From assembly GCF_000315485.1 (NCBI RefSeq), contig NZ_JH992944.1:446703-510702 (forward strand): a stretch of 64,000 bases of DNA. Reading direction: 5' to 3'. Below are positions 35,278 through 43,913 of the stretch, piece after piece. Origin of the DNA: Bacteroides oleiciplenus YIT 12058. GTDB taxonomy: Bacteria; Bacteroidota; Bacteroidia; Bacteroidales; Bacteroidaceae. The translations under genes were made by a program, and so were the position numbers. Each line of letters starts with the position of its first letter. The stretch's first letter is position 1. The notes beneath the pieces were generated by a model that saw only the letters and a program-made list of their open reading frames with translations, was not told the origin of the DNA and searched no databases.

Positions 35278-35362
35278 GCAAGAGGGAACTGGACAAGTCC
35301 TGTTCTTCCCTCTTGCCCTGCGGGGCAAAGCCTTCGGCTTTAGCGTGTTACAAGAACACGCT
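35278..35362. other. Candidate oriT: cluster of four hairpins
   Basis: Immediately upstream of the mobilization genes lie four adjacent inverted repeats. A 39-bp imperfect one has GCAAGAGGGAA / TTCCCTCTTGC arms (35278-35316). Then come GCCC/GGGC (35315-35326), AAAGCC/GGCTTT (35327-35341) and AGCGTGTT/AACACGCT (35342-35362). It is the most GC-rich spot of the element. Such clusters beside BtgA/BtgB-type genes commonly mark the transfer origin. The nick site cannot be read from the sequence. Confidence 0.55.
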
Positions 35363-35448
35363 GTAATGACATCTGTAATAAGCATTTTCTTTGCAATGTT
35401 TATTATCAGGTATTTATCTATTCATATTTCTATAAAAAAGTAATTACC

Positions 35449-36033
35449 ATGCCAAATAGCAGTCGAAAAACGATATTCACTACCATTTCCATAGACAAGG
35501 AAACAGCAGCTTTGGTAGAGAAGATATGCAAACGCTATTCACTGAAAAAGAGTGAAGTTGTAAAGTTGGCGTTCAGGTATATAGATAAGGCACATATCAA
35601 TCCAACCGAAGCACCTGAATCTGTAAAATCGGAACTGGCGAAAATAAATAAGAGACAGGATGATATTATCCGCTTCATTCGTCATTATGAGGAAGAACAA
35701 CTAAATCCCATGATACGTGCTACAAATTCTATCGCTTTGCGCTTCGATACTATCGGCAAAACATTAGAAACTCTCATTCTCTCACAACTGGAAGCCAGTC
35801 AGGAGAGACAAACAGCCGTACTTAAAAAGTTAAGCGAACAATTCGGCAATCATGCCGATGTGATAAACAACCAATCCAAGCAGATTAATGCACTTTACCA
35901 GATACACCAACGGAATTATAAAAAGTTACTTCACCTGATACAACTCTATTCGGAACTTTCTGCTTGTGGTGTGATGGATAGTAAAAGAAAAGAGAGCCTA
36001 AAAGCCGAAATCAATAATCTGATAAATACCTAG
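35449..36033 (+). CDS. BtgA/BfmA-family mobilization accessory protein
   Basis: A 194-residue protein with an N-terminal ribbon-helix-helix-like segment: F-T-T-I-S-I-D-K-E-T-A-A-L-V-E and K-K-S-E-V-V-K-L-A-F. A long helical/coiled-coil C-terminal region (~60-190) follows. This is the layout of BtgA/BfmA proteins, which bind oriT and help the relaxase form the relaxosome. The gene is followed by the relaxase gene after 4 bp, so translation is likely coupled. Confidence 0.82.
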   Translation: MPNSSRKTIFTTISIDKETAALVEKICKRYSLKKSEVVKLAFRYIDKAHINPTEAPESVKSELAKINKRQDDIIRFIRHYEEEQLNPMIRATNSIALRFDTIGKTLETLILSQLEASQERQTAVLKKLSEQFGNHADVINNQSKQINALYQIHQRNYKKLLHLIQLYSELSACGVMDSKRKESLKAEINNLINT

Positions 36034-36037
36034 GATT

Positions 36038-36925
36038 ATGCACATAGACTTTGCCCCACCATCAAACGGAACATATAATAATGCTGGTAGTAGTCGACAG
36101 CTAGCTAATTACCTCGAACATGAAGATTTAGAACGGATGGAGAAAGATATTTATACCGAAGGCTTTTTCAATCTGACAGAGGATAACATATATAAATCAG
36201 TTGTCATAAAAGATATAGATAGCAATATAGGACAACTCCTGAAAACTGATGCAAAGTTTTATGCTATCCATGTCAGCCCATCCGAAAAGGAACTCCGAGC
36301 AATGGGTAATACAGAACAGGATCAAGCCGAAGCAATGAAACGTTATATTCGAGAGATATTTATACCTGAATATGCTAGGAACTTCAATAAAAAACTATCC
36401 GCTTTGGATATAAAATTTTACGGGAAGATTCATTTTGACCGTAGTCGTTCAAACAATGAACAGAATATGCATTGTCATTTGGTTGTTAGCCGGAAAGACC
36501 AAACGAACAAAAAGAAATTGTCACCACTTACTAATCACAAGAATACCAAGATCGGAATTATCAAAGGTGGTTTTGATCGTGTGAACCTGTTTCAGCAGGC
36601 AGAGCAGGGATTTGATAAGCTATTCGGTTATGATCGTCAACAAACAGAATCGTTTGATTACCAAAATGTGATGAAGAACTGTTCTATATCCGAACAGCTT
36701 AATTTGCAGAAGCAAGATATTCAATCCGATGAAAGAAAAATAGAAGTTGATCAGAATAGTAATATTGAAAACAAAACAACAAGTAATCAAACTCTCAATC
36801 AAGAAAGCAATCAAGCATCCGATTCGTTTATCTCTTTTGTTTCGTCGGGAGCAGGCTTTCAGTATAACCTCGAAGAGCAAATATCAAAGCCTAAAAAGAA
36901 AAAGAAGAAAAGACACAATTTGTGA
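36038..36925 (+). CDS. Relaxase/mobilization protein (BtgB/DUF5712-like)
   Basis: A 295-residue relaxase-like protein that should nick oriT and pilot the strand during mobilization. N-terminal tyrosines (Y13, Y25) are candidates for the nicking residue. The metal-binding His cluster is K-I-H-F-D-R (His132) and N-M-H-C-H-L-V-V (His145, His147), the usual three-His motif. C-terminal ~100 residues are low-complexity and polar, ending in a run of lysines. Shorter than classical MobA, and lacking a primase or helicase domain. The 3' end of a second, broken copy is at 42146-42432. Confidence 0.82.
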   Translation: MHIDFAPPSNGTYNNAGSSRQLANYLEHEDLERMEKDIYTEGFFNLTEDNIYKSVVIKDIDSNIGQLLKTDAKFYAIHVSPSEKELRAMGNTEQDQAEAMKRYIREIFIPEYARNFNKKLSALDIKFYGKIHFDRSRSNNEQNMHCHLVVSRKDQTNKKKLSPLTNHKNTKIGIIKGGFDRVNLFQQAEQGFDKLFGYDRQQTESFDYQNVMKNCSISEQLNLQKQDIQSDERKIEVDQNSNIENKTTSNQTLNQESNQASDSFISFVSSGAGFQYNLEEQISKPKKKKKKRHNL

Positions 36926-37028
36926 TTTCTCTATCATATGACACATATCTGACTAAGGCTTTAAGCTGTTTTGCAACACCAATAAGCATATAATTATAAG
37001 AAAAATAGAGCAACAGCAAAATATTTTA

Positions 37029-37036
37029 TATCTTTG
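37029..37036 (+). promoter_or_regulatory. Probable -7 element of the cargo operon
   Basis: TATCTTTG, 20 bp before the methyltransferase ATG; no obvious -33 partner. Confidence 0.45.
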
Positions 37037-37056
37037 CGGCTAATTTTTAATTTCTT

Positions 37057-38127
37057 ATGAAGAGCGGTAGAACTAGTAAAATAGGAATTGATATATTTTC
37101 AGGTGCAGGAGGACTCAGTTTGGGTGCCGAGTGGGCTGGAATTACAGTTCGTTATGCCATAGAAATTGATGAGAATTCCGCGAAAACATATTCCAAAAAT
37201 CATCCTAACACCCAAATTATAAGGCAAGATATATCAAATGTGGAGACATCAACTTTTTCGCATGAAAATATCTTTATTTTATTTGGTGGACCTCCTTGCC
37301 AAGGATTCTCTGTTTCCAATAGAAAAACTCGTACTGTTGAAAATGAAAATAACGGTTTATTTAAAGAATTTCTTCGATTTGTCGATGATCTTAATCCTGA
37401 ATGGTTTCTTTTTGAAAATGTAGAAGGTTTGGTAAACTTTGACAAAGGTAAAACGTTACGATATATATTAAATCAATTTAAGAAAATAGGATATAAAACA
37501 TCAGAAGCTATATTGTATGCTTCTGACTATGGAGTTCCACAACACAGGAATCGTTTTTTTATCGTAGGGAATAGAAATGATATTGATTTTGATTTTCCTC
37601 CCCCTAACGACAAGATTATTACAGTCGGAGAAGCAATCAATGATTTGCCAATTATTGAAAATGGCGCACATTGTGATGCTCTACCTTATAGAAATGATAT
37701 AGAGTTAAGTGATTATTCTTTATTAATGAGGAGAAAATCGAATAAATCAACTCAAAATTATGTATCTAGGAATGCGGATTATATTATTGAACGCTACAAA
37801 TATATAAAGCAAGGTCAAAATTGGCGTTCTATCCCAGAATTTCTAATGACAAATTACAAAAACAAAAACAATTGTCACAGTGGAATATATAAGCGTTTAG
37901 AAGAAGACAAGCCATCTGTTGTTATCTCTAACTATAGGAAAAATATGCTAATTCATCCATGGCAAGATCGAGGATTATCAGTTAGGGAAGCTGCCAGATT
38001 GCAGAGTTTTCCTGATGATTTTGTCTTTGAGGGAACAATTCACTATATTCAACAACAAATTGGCAATGCTGTACCCCCGTTATTAGCAGAGGCTATATTT
38101 AAAAAAATATTATCTTATGGAAAATAG
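37057..38127 (+). CDS. C5-cytosine DNA methyltransferase
   Basis: A 356-residue DNA (cytosine-5)-methyltransferase. Motif I D-I-F-S-G-A-G-G (12-19) binds SAM. Motif IV G-G-P-P-C-Q-G-F-S carries the catalytic Cys81. Motif VI is E-N-V (120-122), motif VIII Q-H-R-N-R-F-F, and motif X Q-I-G-N-A-V-P-P-L-L-A. The target-recognition region (~190-280) is short. The protein looks intact. It is the first gene of a four-gene operon: the next gene starts 11 bp before its stop. No conventional restriction endonuclease is encoded beside it, so it may mark self DNA for the downstream HD/ATPase/Rossmann proteins. Confidence 0.95.
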   Translation: MKSGRTSKIGIDIFSGAGGLSLGAEWAGITVRYAIEIDENSAKTYSKNHPNTQIIRQDISNVETSTFSHENIFILFGGPPCQGFSVSNRKTRTVENENNGLFKEFLRFVDDLNPEWFLFENVEGLVNFDKGKTLRYILNQFKKIGYKTSEAILYASDYGVPQHRNRFFIVGNRNDIDFDFPPPNDKIITVGEAINDLPIIENGAHCDALPYRNDIELSDYSLLMRRKSNKSTQNYVSRNADYIIERYKYIKQGQNWRSIPEFLMTNYKNKNNCHSGIYKRLEEDKPSVVISNYRKNMLIHPWQDRGLSVREAARLQSFPDDFVFEGTIHYIQQQIGNAVPPLLAEAIFKKILSYGK

Positions 38128-39115
38128 CATGTGGAACGAATTAGACTTAGAAAAGATTTTACACGATAAATTAACAACTCGATTCGACAAATCTACAGCT
38201 GAGTCTATTTGGAGTGATTATATACAAATACGCAAAGAAGCGATAAATATTGCGGAGCAAATAAAAGCCAAAGAGCCGACATTAACAGATCATGGTCCAA
38301 AACATTTGGCTAATGTCATGGAAAATTCGTATAAGTTGATTAAAGATAAAATAAATGTCTTCACATGTGGCGATTTGTATTTCTTATGTACTATCATTAT
38401 GTTGCATGATGTTGGAAACATTGAAGGACGAGAAAATCATCAAATAAAAATAACAGATATCTACAATGATATTAGAAAAGAAAACAGTAAATATTATCAT
38501 GAAAGAACTTTAGTTCTTCAAGCTGCTGCTGCTCATTGTGGAGAATCTAAATTGGGAGACAAAGACACACTCAAACAACTAAGTGAAAGTTCGAACTTAT
38601 TAGATGATAAATTAAGATTAAGAGAGTTAGCAGCGATATTACGTTTCGGTGATGAACTGGCAGAAGGTCCTCAAAGAACATGTGATTATATTATAAGAAG
38701 AGGGAGCCTAAGTTCAAAATCAGCTATATATCATGTCTATGCTCAAATCACTCGTGTTTATATAGACATTGATAGAATAGCACTTACTTACAATATTGAT
38801 ATAGAAAACTCAGAGATAAAAAAAGTAGGATTAAAAAAAATACTTAGCTTTATTTATAAAAGAATCATCAAACTAGATGAAGAGAGAAGATATTGCAAAT
38901 ATTATACAGAGATACTAACTCAATATAAACAAACTCATGTGACATTTAATATCACAAAAAAGGGGTTCCCTATCATTGATATTCCTGAAATTAGGTTAGA
39001 GGATAAATTTAATGTTTCCAGCAATAGCAATAAAGCGATGAAAGTATTCATTAATCAATATCCTCAATTGAAAATAGAAAATGTAGTAGAATCAATTCAA
39101 AAAGCGAATATATGA
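38117..39115 (+). CDS. HD-domain protein (candidate defence component)
   Basis: A 332-residue protein with a metal-dependent HD phosphohydrolase-like domain: T-D-H-G-P-K-H-L-A-N-V (His59, His63), I-M-L-H-D-V-G-N (His97-Asp98), A-A-H-C-G-E-S and L-R-F-G-D-E-L-A-E-G. These are the metal ligands expected of an active HD fold. The C-terminal ~130 residues are mixed alpha/beta without a recognised motif. Possible activities are nucleotide or nucleic-acid phosphohydrolysis; which one is unknown. It overlaps the methyltransferase by 11 bp and the ATPase by 4 bp (ATGA), which strongly implies a functional unit. Confidence 0.8.
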   Translation: MENSMWNELDLEKILHDKLTTRFDKSTAESIWSDYIQIRKEAINIAEQIKAKEPTLTDHGPKHLANVMENSYKLIKDKINVFTCGDLYFLCTIIMLHDVGNIEGRENHQIKITDIYNDIRKENSKYYHERTLVLQAAAAHCGESKLGDKDTLKQLSESSNLLDDKLRLRELAAILRFGDELAEGPQRTCDYIIRRGSLSSKSAIYHVYAQITRVYIDIDRIALTYNIDIENSEIKKVGLKKILSFIYKRIIKLDEERRYCKYYTEILTQYKQTHVTFNITKKGFPIIDIPEIRLEDKFNVSSNSNKAMKVFINQYPQLKIENVVESIQKANI

Positions 39116-40860
39116 AAGCTATAAGTAATCCATTTGAATTTGAAGCGGCAAATAATTTGAAAGACGAAGATATAATTAAATTTTACATTGAAGATCATAA
39201 TTATACTCGTTTCATCCGTTCTACCAAAAATATATTTATAGTAGGGGAAAGAGGAGCTGGAAAAACAATGACTCTTTTGTACAATTCATTTAGTATTCAA
39301 TATAAAATTTCGCAAGGAAACAAAGCAATTGCAAATTTTGACAAAATAGGCATTCATGTTCCATGTAACACTCCTTTATTTCACAAAAAAGAATATCTAT
39401 TACTAAAAGAAGAACATAAAAAATATATAATTTGCGAGCACTATTTAGTTCTTAGCATATTATTCAATATTGCTAAAACACTGTCAGAAATTCCAGAAAT
39501 AAAAGATGGCTTAAGCAAAATAGATAATTATAACATACAAAATCTTCAATATATATGGGGAACTAGTCATGACTTTAGATCGGAGTACTTTTTTAATGAC
39601 ATAAGGACTTTTGTAAACAAAGAAATTAGGGAAACTCAAATAAAGATAAATACCTATGGCAATGATAGTTTCTATGAAACTTCATATTCTTTTTCTTCTT
39701 TATTATTGCCATTTTTCGATTTACTTAAAAGCATTCCATGCCTAAAAGATAGTCACTTTTTACTTATGATAGATGATGCTCATGATATGAACGAGTATCA
39801 GATAAGAACTTTAAATTCATGGATTGCGTATAGAGATCATTCTATTTTTAGTTTTAAAATAGCTATAGCAAGAATAGCAGAACTTGACAGACAAACAAGT
39901 TCTGGCGGAAGCATTTTAGAGGGGCATGATTACTTAACTATTGAAATGGGCAAGGATTTATACAATAAAGACTCTGATTTTTACAAATTTGCAAAAGATA
40001 TAATTGAAACTAGACTTTCTAGAATAGAAATAAACATTCCAGCTGAAACATTCTTTCCTCCCAATAATGATTTCTTAAAAGATATAGAAGTAGCCAGAAG
40101 CAAAGCACGAATATTAGCAGAAACCAAATACTCTGAGCCCAAGAAAATTACGGAATATATAAAGAAATATCATCGAGCAATCTATTTTAGAGATAGAAGT
40201 CCCAAAGCCAACACCCCTCCTTATGCCGGTTTTGAAACACTTGTTGATATCTCAACAGGAATAATTAGAAATTTGTTAGATCCATGCTATTGGATGTTTG
40301 ATAATATTGTAAGCGAAGATAATTTCGACATATCCAAATTAACAGAAATTAGCCCGGCAATACAAAATTCAATTATACAACAAAGAAGTGCTTCATTATG
40401 GACTATTTTAAGAGAAGGATTAGATAAGATAATACCCAATTGTTCAAATAAAGAAGGAGAGCAAATATACACGATGTTCGATAGGCTTATGATTCTGTTT
40501 AAAAAGAGACTTTTAGCTGACATTTCAGAACCTAGAGCTATAGTATTTACTTTAACAGGGGAGAAAAAATTCCCTCAAGAATATGAACATATCAAAAAGC
40601 TTTTAGATATATCTAGAAAAGCTCAAATGTTATACACTCGCATAAGCAGTGGAAAACAACTTGGAAGTAAAACGACTTATTATGTTCCAAATAGGATGTT
40701 ATTACCTGATAGAGGATTAGATATTAAAGGACAATATTCCCAAGTACCTATTTCCGTAAAATATTTATACCAAACCATTACTTTAAATCAAGATTTGCCA
40801 TTCTTTTTAGAGAATAGAAATAACGATTCTAGTAGTCACCAATTAACGCTGAATTTATGA
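39112..40860 (+). CDS. P-loop ATPase (AAA/STAND-like) of the cargo operon
   Basis: A 582-residue protein with Walker A G-E-R-G-A-G-K-T (45-52), and a Walker B-like L-L-M-I-D-D-A-H-D near 217-225. A downstream I-A-R-I-A-E-L segment may be sensor 1. The rest (~260-582) is helical and unrecognised. Resembles ATPases of Orc/Cdc6 or KAP/STAND style found in defence operons. No transmembrane segment. Four-base overlaps with both neighbours. A signalling or assembly role linking the HD protein and the Rossmann protein is an inference. Confidence 0.75.
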   Translation: MKAISNPFEFEAANNLKDEDIIKFYIEDHNYTRFIRSTKNIFIVGERGAGKTMTLLYNSFSIQYKISQGNKAIANFDKIGIHVPCNTPLFHKKEYLLLKEEHKKYIICEHYLVLSILFNIAKTLSEIPEIKDGLSKIDNYNIQNLQYIWGTSHDFRSEYFFNDIRTFVNKEIRETQIKINTYGNDSFYETSYSFSSLLLPFFDLLKSIPCLKDSHFLLMIDDAHDMNEYQIRTLNSWIAYRDHSIFSFKIAIARIAELDRQTSSGGSILEGHDYLTIEMGKDLYNKDSDFYKFAKDIIETRLSRIEINIPAETFFPPNNDFLKDIEVARSKARILAETKYSEPKKITEYIKKYHRAIYFRDRSPKANTPPYAGFETLVDISTGIIRNLLDPCYWMFDNIVSEDNFDISKLTEISPAIQNSIIQQRSASLWTILREGLDKIIPNCSNKEGEQIYTMFDRLMILFKKRLLADISEPRAIVFTLTGEKKFPQEYEHIKKLLDISRKAQMLYTRISSGKQLGSKTTYYVPNRMLLPDRGLDIKGQYSQVPISVKYLYQTITLNQDLPFFLENRNNDSSSHQLTLNL

Positions 40861-41762
40861 ATAAAATATTAATATTATTCCCAAGTTGGGAAGAAAGAAG
40901 TTTTTTAGGATTAGCAAAAATTGTTAGATCCAGACAGATAAATGTCATCTATGTAATAGAGAAACTAGATTCATTAAATAAGCAGGAAACGGAGAACTCT
41001 TTAAAAAGAATCAAAGAATTCTCTCGAAGTAATAACATTATTATTAATACAATAAATTTAGACAATGAGTTATTCTCTACATTTGAAACAATTGGAAAAT
41101 CTATAGAAAGTATAGAACCAAATGATAAAATTACTATTGATATCACAACTATGTCTCGAAACATCATTTGGTCATTACTTTTCTTCTTAAAACAACACTT
41201 TTCAAAAGTGGATATAGTCTACAACTCCCCATTTGATTATTCAAATGAGTGGATTAGTCGTGAGCCTTCTAAGCCTAGATTGCTATTTAAACATTCAGGC
41301 ATTATTAATCTAGAATTAAAAAACTGTCTTGTTATTGTAACTGGATTTGATGCTGATAGAACAAAGCAGTTAGCTCGATACTATGATCCACAAAAAATTA
41401 TTTTGCTAATACAAGATGGAAATAAATTCAATAACAGTTTAAGAAACAAAAGTGATATTCATAAACAAATGTGTGAAGAACTGGGATATACAAACATTGA
41501 TATACTAAATATTGATGCTTACTCTTCAGACTTAGGTTATTCAATTATAGAGGATGTTATTAGTAAAAATATACAAGATTATAATATTATACTTGCATCA
41601 TTAGGTCCTAAATTATCTGCTATTTCTATCTACAAAGCATATATATGTCATCCAGAAATAGCATTGTCCTATGTTCCTTGCAATGAATACAATATTAATT
41701 ATTGTACAGGAATTGGTTCAACATATGAATACAGCTTCGATCTAGAATGTTTAGTAGATTAA
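40857..41762 (+). CDS. Rossmann/CARF-like protein, last gene of the cargo operon
   Basis: A 301-residue protein that I cannot assign to a named family. It has two Rossmann-like halves. The first (~1-140) opens with I-L-I-L-F-P-S-W-E-E-R and contains K-I-T-I-D-I-T-T-M-S-R. That Asp-x-Thr-x-Met-Ser turn is reminiscent of the ligand loop in CARF and related sensor domains. The second (~150-301) has V-I-V-T-G-F-D-A-D-R-T and Y-N-I-I-L-A-S-L-G-P-K-L-S. No signal peptide, no nuclease motif. By architecture it could be a nucleotide-ligand sensor. Start by a 4-base ATGA overlap with the ATPase gene. Confidence 0.6.
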   Translation: MNKILILFPSWEERSFLGLAKIVRSRQINVIYVIEKLDSLNKQETENSLKRIKEFSRSNNIIINTINLDNELFSTFETIGKSIESIEPNDKITIDITTMSRNIIWSLLFFLKQHFSKVDIVYNSPFDYSNEWISREPSKPRLLFKHSGIINLELKNCLVIVTGFDADRTKQLARYYDPQKIILLIQDGNKFNNSLRNKSDIHKQMCEELGYTNIDILNIDAYSSDLGYSIIEDVISKNIQDYNIILASLGPKLSAISIYKAYICHPEIALSYVPCNEYNINYCTGIGSTYEYSFDLECLVD

Positions 41763-41999
41763 AATAGAATTATATACCCTATCAAGAAAAACTAACTACT
41801 CTTGCTAGTGATCTATATAATAAAATACTTTCGACTAATTTTGTATAGCATTAAAAAGTGGTTATCTTTGCCCTCAGTATTCTCCATGAGCAAACTACCG
41901 CAAAAGCATGTAGCAAATTAGTGGGATAATTCATGGGATATGCTTGAAGCAAAAAATACAAAGTTTTAAATATCAGCGTGGTAACTCTTTTAGGAGAAT

Positions 42000-42018
42000 C
42001 CCAGGCGGATCACTGAAA
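42000..42018 (+). repeat. attR, right attachment repeat
   Basis: 19 bp identical to 29546-29564, followed by a diverged copy of the tRNA terminator hairpin. It ends the first element and at the same time is the left junction of the decayed second one. Confidence 0.85.
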
Positions 42019-42145
42019 ACGAAAGAAAAATCAAGCAAATCCCTGATAATCAGACATTACCAGGGATTTATTTTTTTCCCTCAGTCCACCATTTTAGGCA
42101 GATTACAGCAAGAAAAGCAGGTGAAATAGGTGGACTTTATTGGGG

Positions 42146-42432
42146 TCCGATTACAAACGTCAGCAAACTGAATCATTCGATTATCAAAACACTATGAAGA
42201 ACGGTTCTACATCCGACAAACTTAATTTAAATTAACAATCCATTATTTCCAGTGAAAGAAATATTGAAATAAAAAAGGAGTATACTATTGAAAACAGGAG
42301 AGTTATTAATCAAGAAAACAACCAAACAACTAATTCATTCATTTCTCTTTTTTCATTGGATTCCGATTCCTCTACTAAGTTACAGGAACAAATACCTAAA
42401 AAGAAGAAAAAAAACGTAGATTGTAATTTCAG
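42146..42432 (+). pseudogene. 3' remnant of a second relaxase gene
   Basis: Translating this stretch gives a clear match to the last ~95 residues of the relaxase at 36038-36925: R-Q-Q-T-E-S-F-D-Y-Q-N, N-S-F-I-S-L-F-S, and the closing run of lysines. One in-frame TAA interrupts it after K-L-N-L-N. The first two thirds of the gene are missing. It shows that a related element was inserted at the same tRNA and partly deleted. Confidence 0.85.
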
Positions 42433-42646
42433 TATTCAGACTAGTATATTTAATAACAATGTGAAAAGGTTATATATTCATGTACTATACTAACAATCAA
42501 TATATTGAAGCTAATACACACATCATTCCATCTATTTTAATGCAACGTCTATCCTCTATCCACAAAAACATTCACTGATTATTACTGAATTTTGCATAAA
42601 ATTCTATACCTTTGGAACTAAATTAATAATTAGCATTAATATTTTA
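42433..42646 (+). promoter_or_regulatory. Upstream region of the second cargo operon
   Basis: Short AT-rich gap. A TAnnTTTG element (TACCTTTG, 42607-42614) lies 32 bp before the AbiC-like gene; no matching -33 element at 19-21 bp. Confidence 0.4.
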
Positions 42647-43909
42647 ATGGAAGCAAAAGACACCTCCAAACGCAATATATGGCAAAATATCCTTAATGAA
42701 AAGGTTGGATTATTGATTTCCTTAATTGGAATTCTATTAATCATACTAGGATTATATCTTTTTCTGATTCATGGAAGCTGGGCGAAATCATCAGTATTAG
42801 ATGAAAGTAAAATAGGACAATTTGGAGATTTTATAGGAGGAGTTGTCGGAACTTTATTTGCACTTGCTGGGGTTATCTTATATTATGCAGCATTAGTTGA
42901 TCAAAGAAAAGATTTCAAAACTAATCAAGATGCTTTAAATCTTCAAGTGAAAGCTTTAAATCAGCAAATAGTAGAATTTCAAGAACAAAGGAAAGAATTG
43001 GAGATTACTAGACAAATTTATGAACAGCAAAATAGAACAATGAAAATACAACAATTTGAATCTAATTTTTATTCATACTTAAATGTCTACATAACAATTA
43101 AAAACAATTTGAATTCCGGTTCTGAGCAAAAAGATTTTTTTAAAGATATCTACGACTTATTAGTTGATGACTTGTCAATTCAAAATAAATCCTTCTCAGA
43201 TAGTCATATGTATATGATTGAAAAATACAATTGTATTTTTCAAAAAAAACGAGGTTTGTTATCTCATTATTTTAAGACAATATATAGACTATTAAAGATT
43301 GTAGATACTTCAACTTTTGTAACAGAAGAAAAAGTTTCTTATGGAAAAATCATAAGATCTCAATTGACTGATTATGAATTGTTGATATTATATTATAACT
43401 ACCATACGTCATATGGGGAAAAGACACGTTCTTTAATTCTTAAATATAACATATTGAAGCATTTACAGACTTTATCAAAGATTGAATTTGAATTTAAATA
43501 TTCTTTTAAGAGCGAAGACGAAAAAATTAAAGCTGTTTTCTTTACATCATGGCTCAACAAATTACTAACAGAAAATATTAATCATGGATACGATATTGAA
43601 TATACAGATAAACTTATAGTTGAAGAGGTATGCAATATTTATGATTGTATTGTGGGGGTTTATATCGACGACACAATCGAAATAAAAATAATATTTGACA
43701 ATAATAAAACAAATAAAATTCCATTTAGCATAAAAGAGTTCAACTCATTTATTTGTCATTTTTTATATGATAGATTATTTTATGACAGATTTTCTATTCC
43801 AAGTGGAGATGAACTGATAAAATCCATCATCAATGAGGATGATAGAACAATATTTGCGTATAAAATAGCAAGCGAGCAATCAATAATAATTAATTCTGAC
43901 AAATTTTAG
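42647..43909 (+). CDS. Putative AbiC-type phage-abortive-infection membrane protein
   Basis: A 420-residue protein. Two transmembrane segments (~17-40 and ~58-82, the latter F-G-D-F-I-G-G-V-V-G-T-L-F-A-L-A-G) are followed by a coiled coil (~83-130). A cytoplasmic helical domain then begins Q-Q-F-E-S-N-F-Y-S-Y-L-N. This is the layout of the putative phage-abortive-infection (putAbiC) family, as far as can be recognised without a search. Such proteins are thought to arrest the infected cell. The tandem-DUF262 gene follows after 4 bp, so the two probably act together. Very AT-rich compared with the core genome. Confidence 0.7.
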   Translation: MEAKDTSKRNIWQNILNEKVGLLISLIGILLIILGLYLFLIHGSWAKSSVLDESKIGQFGDFIGGVVGTLFALAGVILYYAALVDQRKDFKTNQDALNLQVKALNQQIVEFQEQRKELEITRQIYEQQNRTMKIQQFESNFYSYLNVYITIKNNLNSGSEQKDFFKDIYDLLVDDLSIQNKSFSDSHMYMIEKYNCIFQKKRGLLSHYFKTIYRLLKIVDTSTFVTEEKVSYGKIIRSQLTDYELLILYYNYHTSYGEKTRSLILKYNILKHLQTLSKIEFEFKYSFKSEDEKIKAVFFTSWLNKLLTENINHGYDIEYTDKLIVEEVCNIYDCIVGVYIDDTIEIKIIFDNNKTNKIPFSIKEFNSFICHFLYDRLFYDRFSIPSGDELIKSIINEDDRTIFAYKIASEQSIIINSDKF

Positions 43910-43913
43910 CAAT

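Larger units (their letters stand above)
29546..42018 (+). mobile_element. Integrative mobilizable element in tRNA-Lys with defence-type cargo
   Basis: 12.5-kb island bounded by 19-bp direct repeats of the tRNA-Lys 3' end. Backbone order: integrase, excisionase-like HTH genes, LuxR-type regulator, SRPBCC and RteC-like genes, HTH gene, hairpin-rich oriT candidate, BtgA-like and BtgB-like mobilization genes. No conjugation (Tra) genes are present, so it would need a helper element to move between cells. The cargo after the relaxase is a four-gene operon (37057-41762). The right repeat is followed by remnants of a second element. Confidence 0.85.

Noticed and set aside
41944..42129. 61-codon frame spanning attR
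   Set aside because: Built from the duplicated tRNA end and terminator; not a protein-like sequence.
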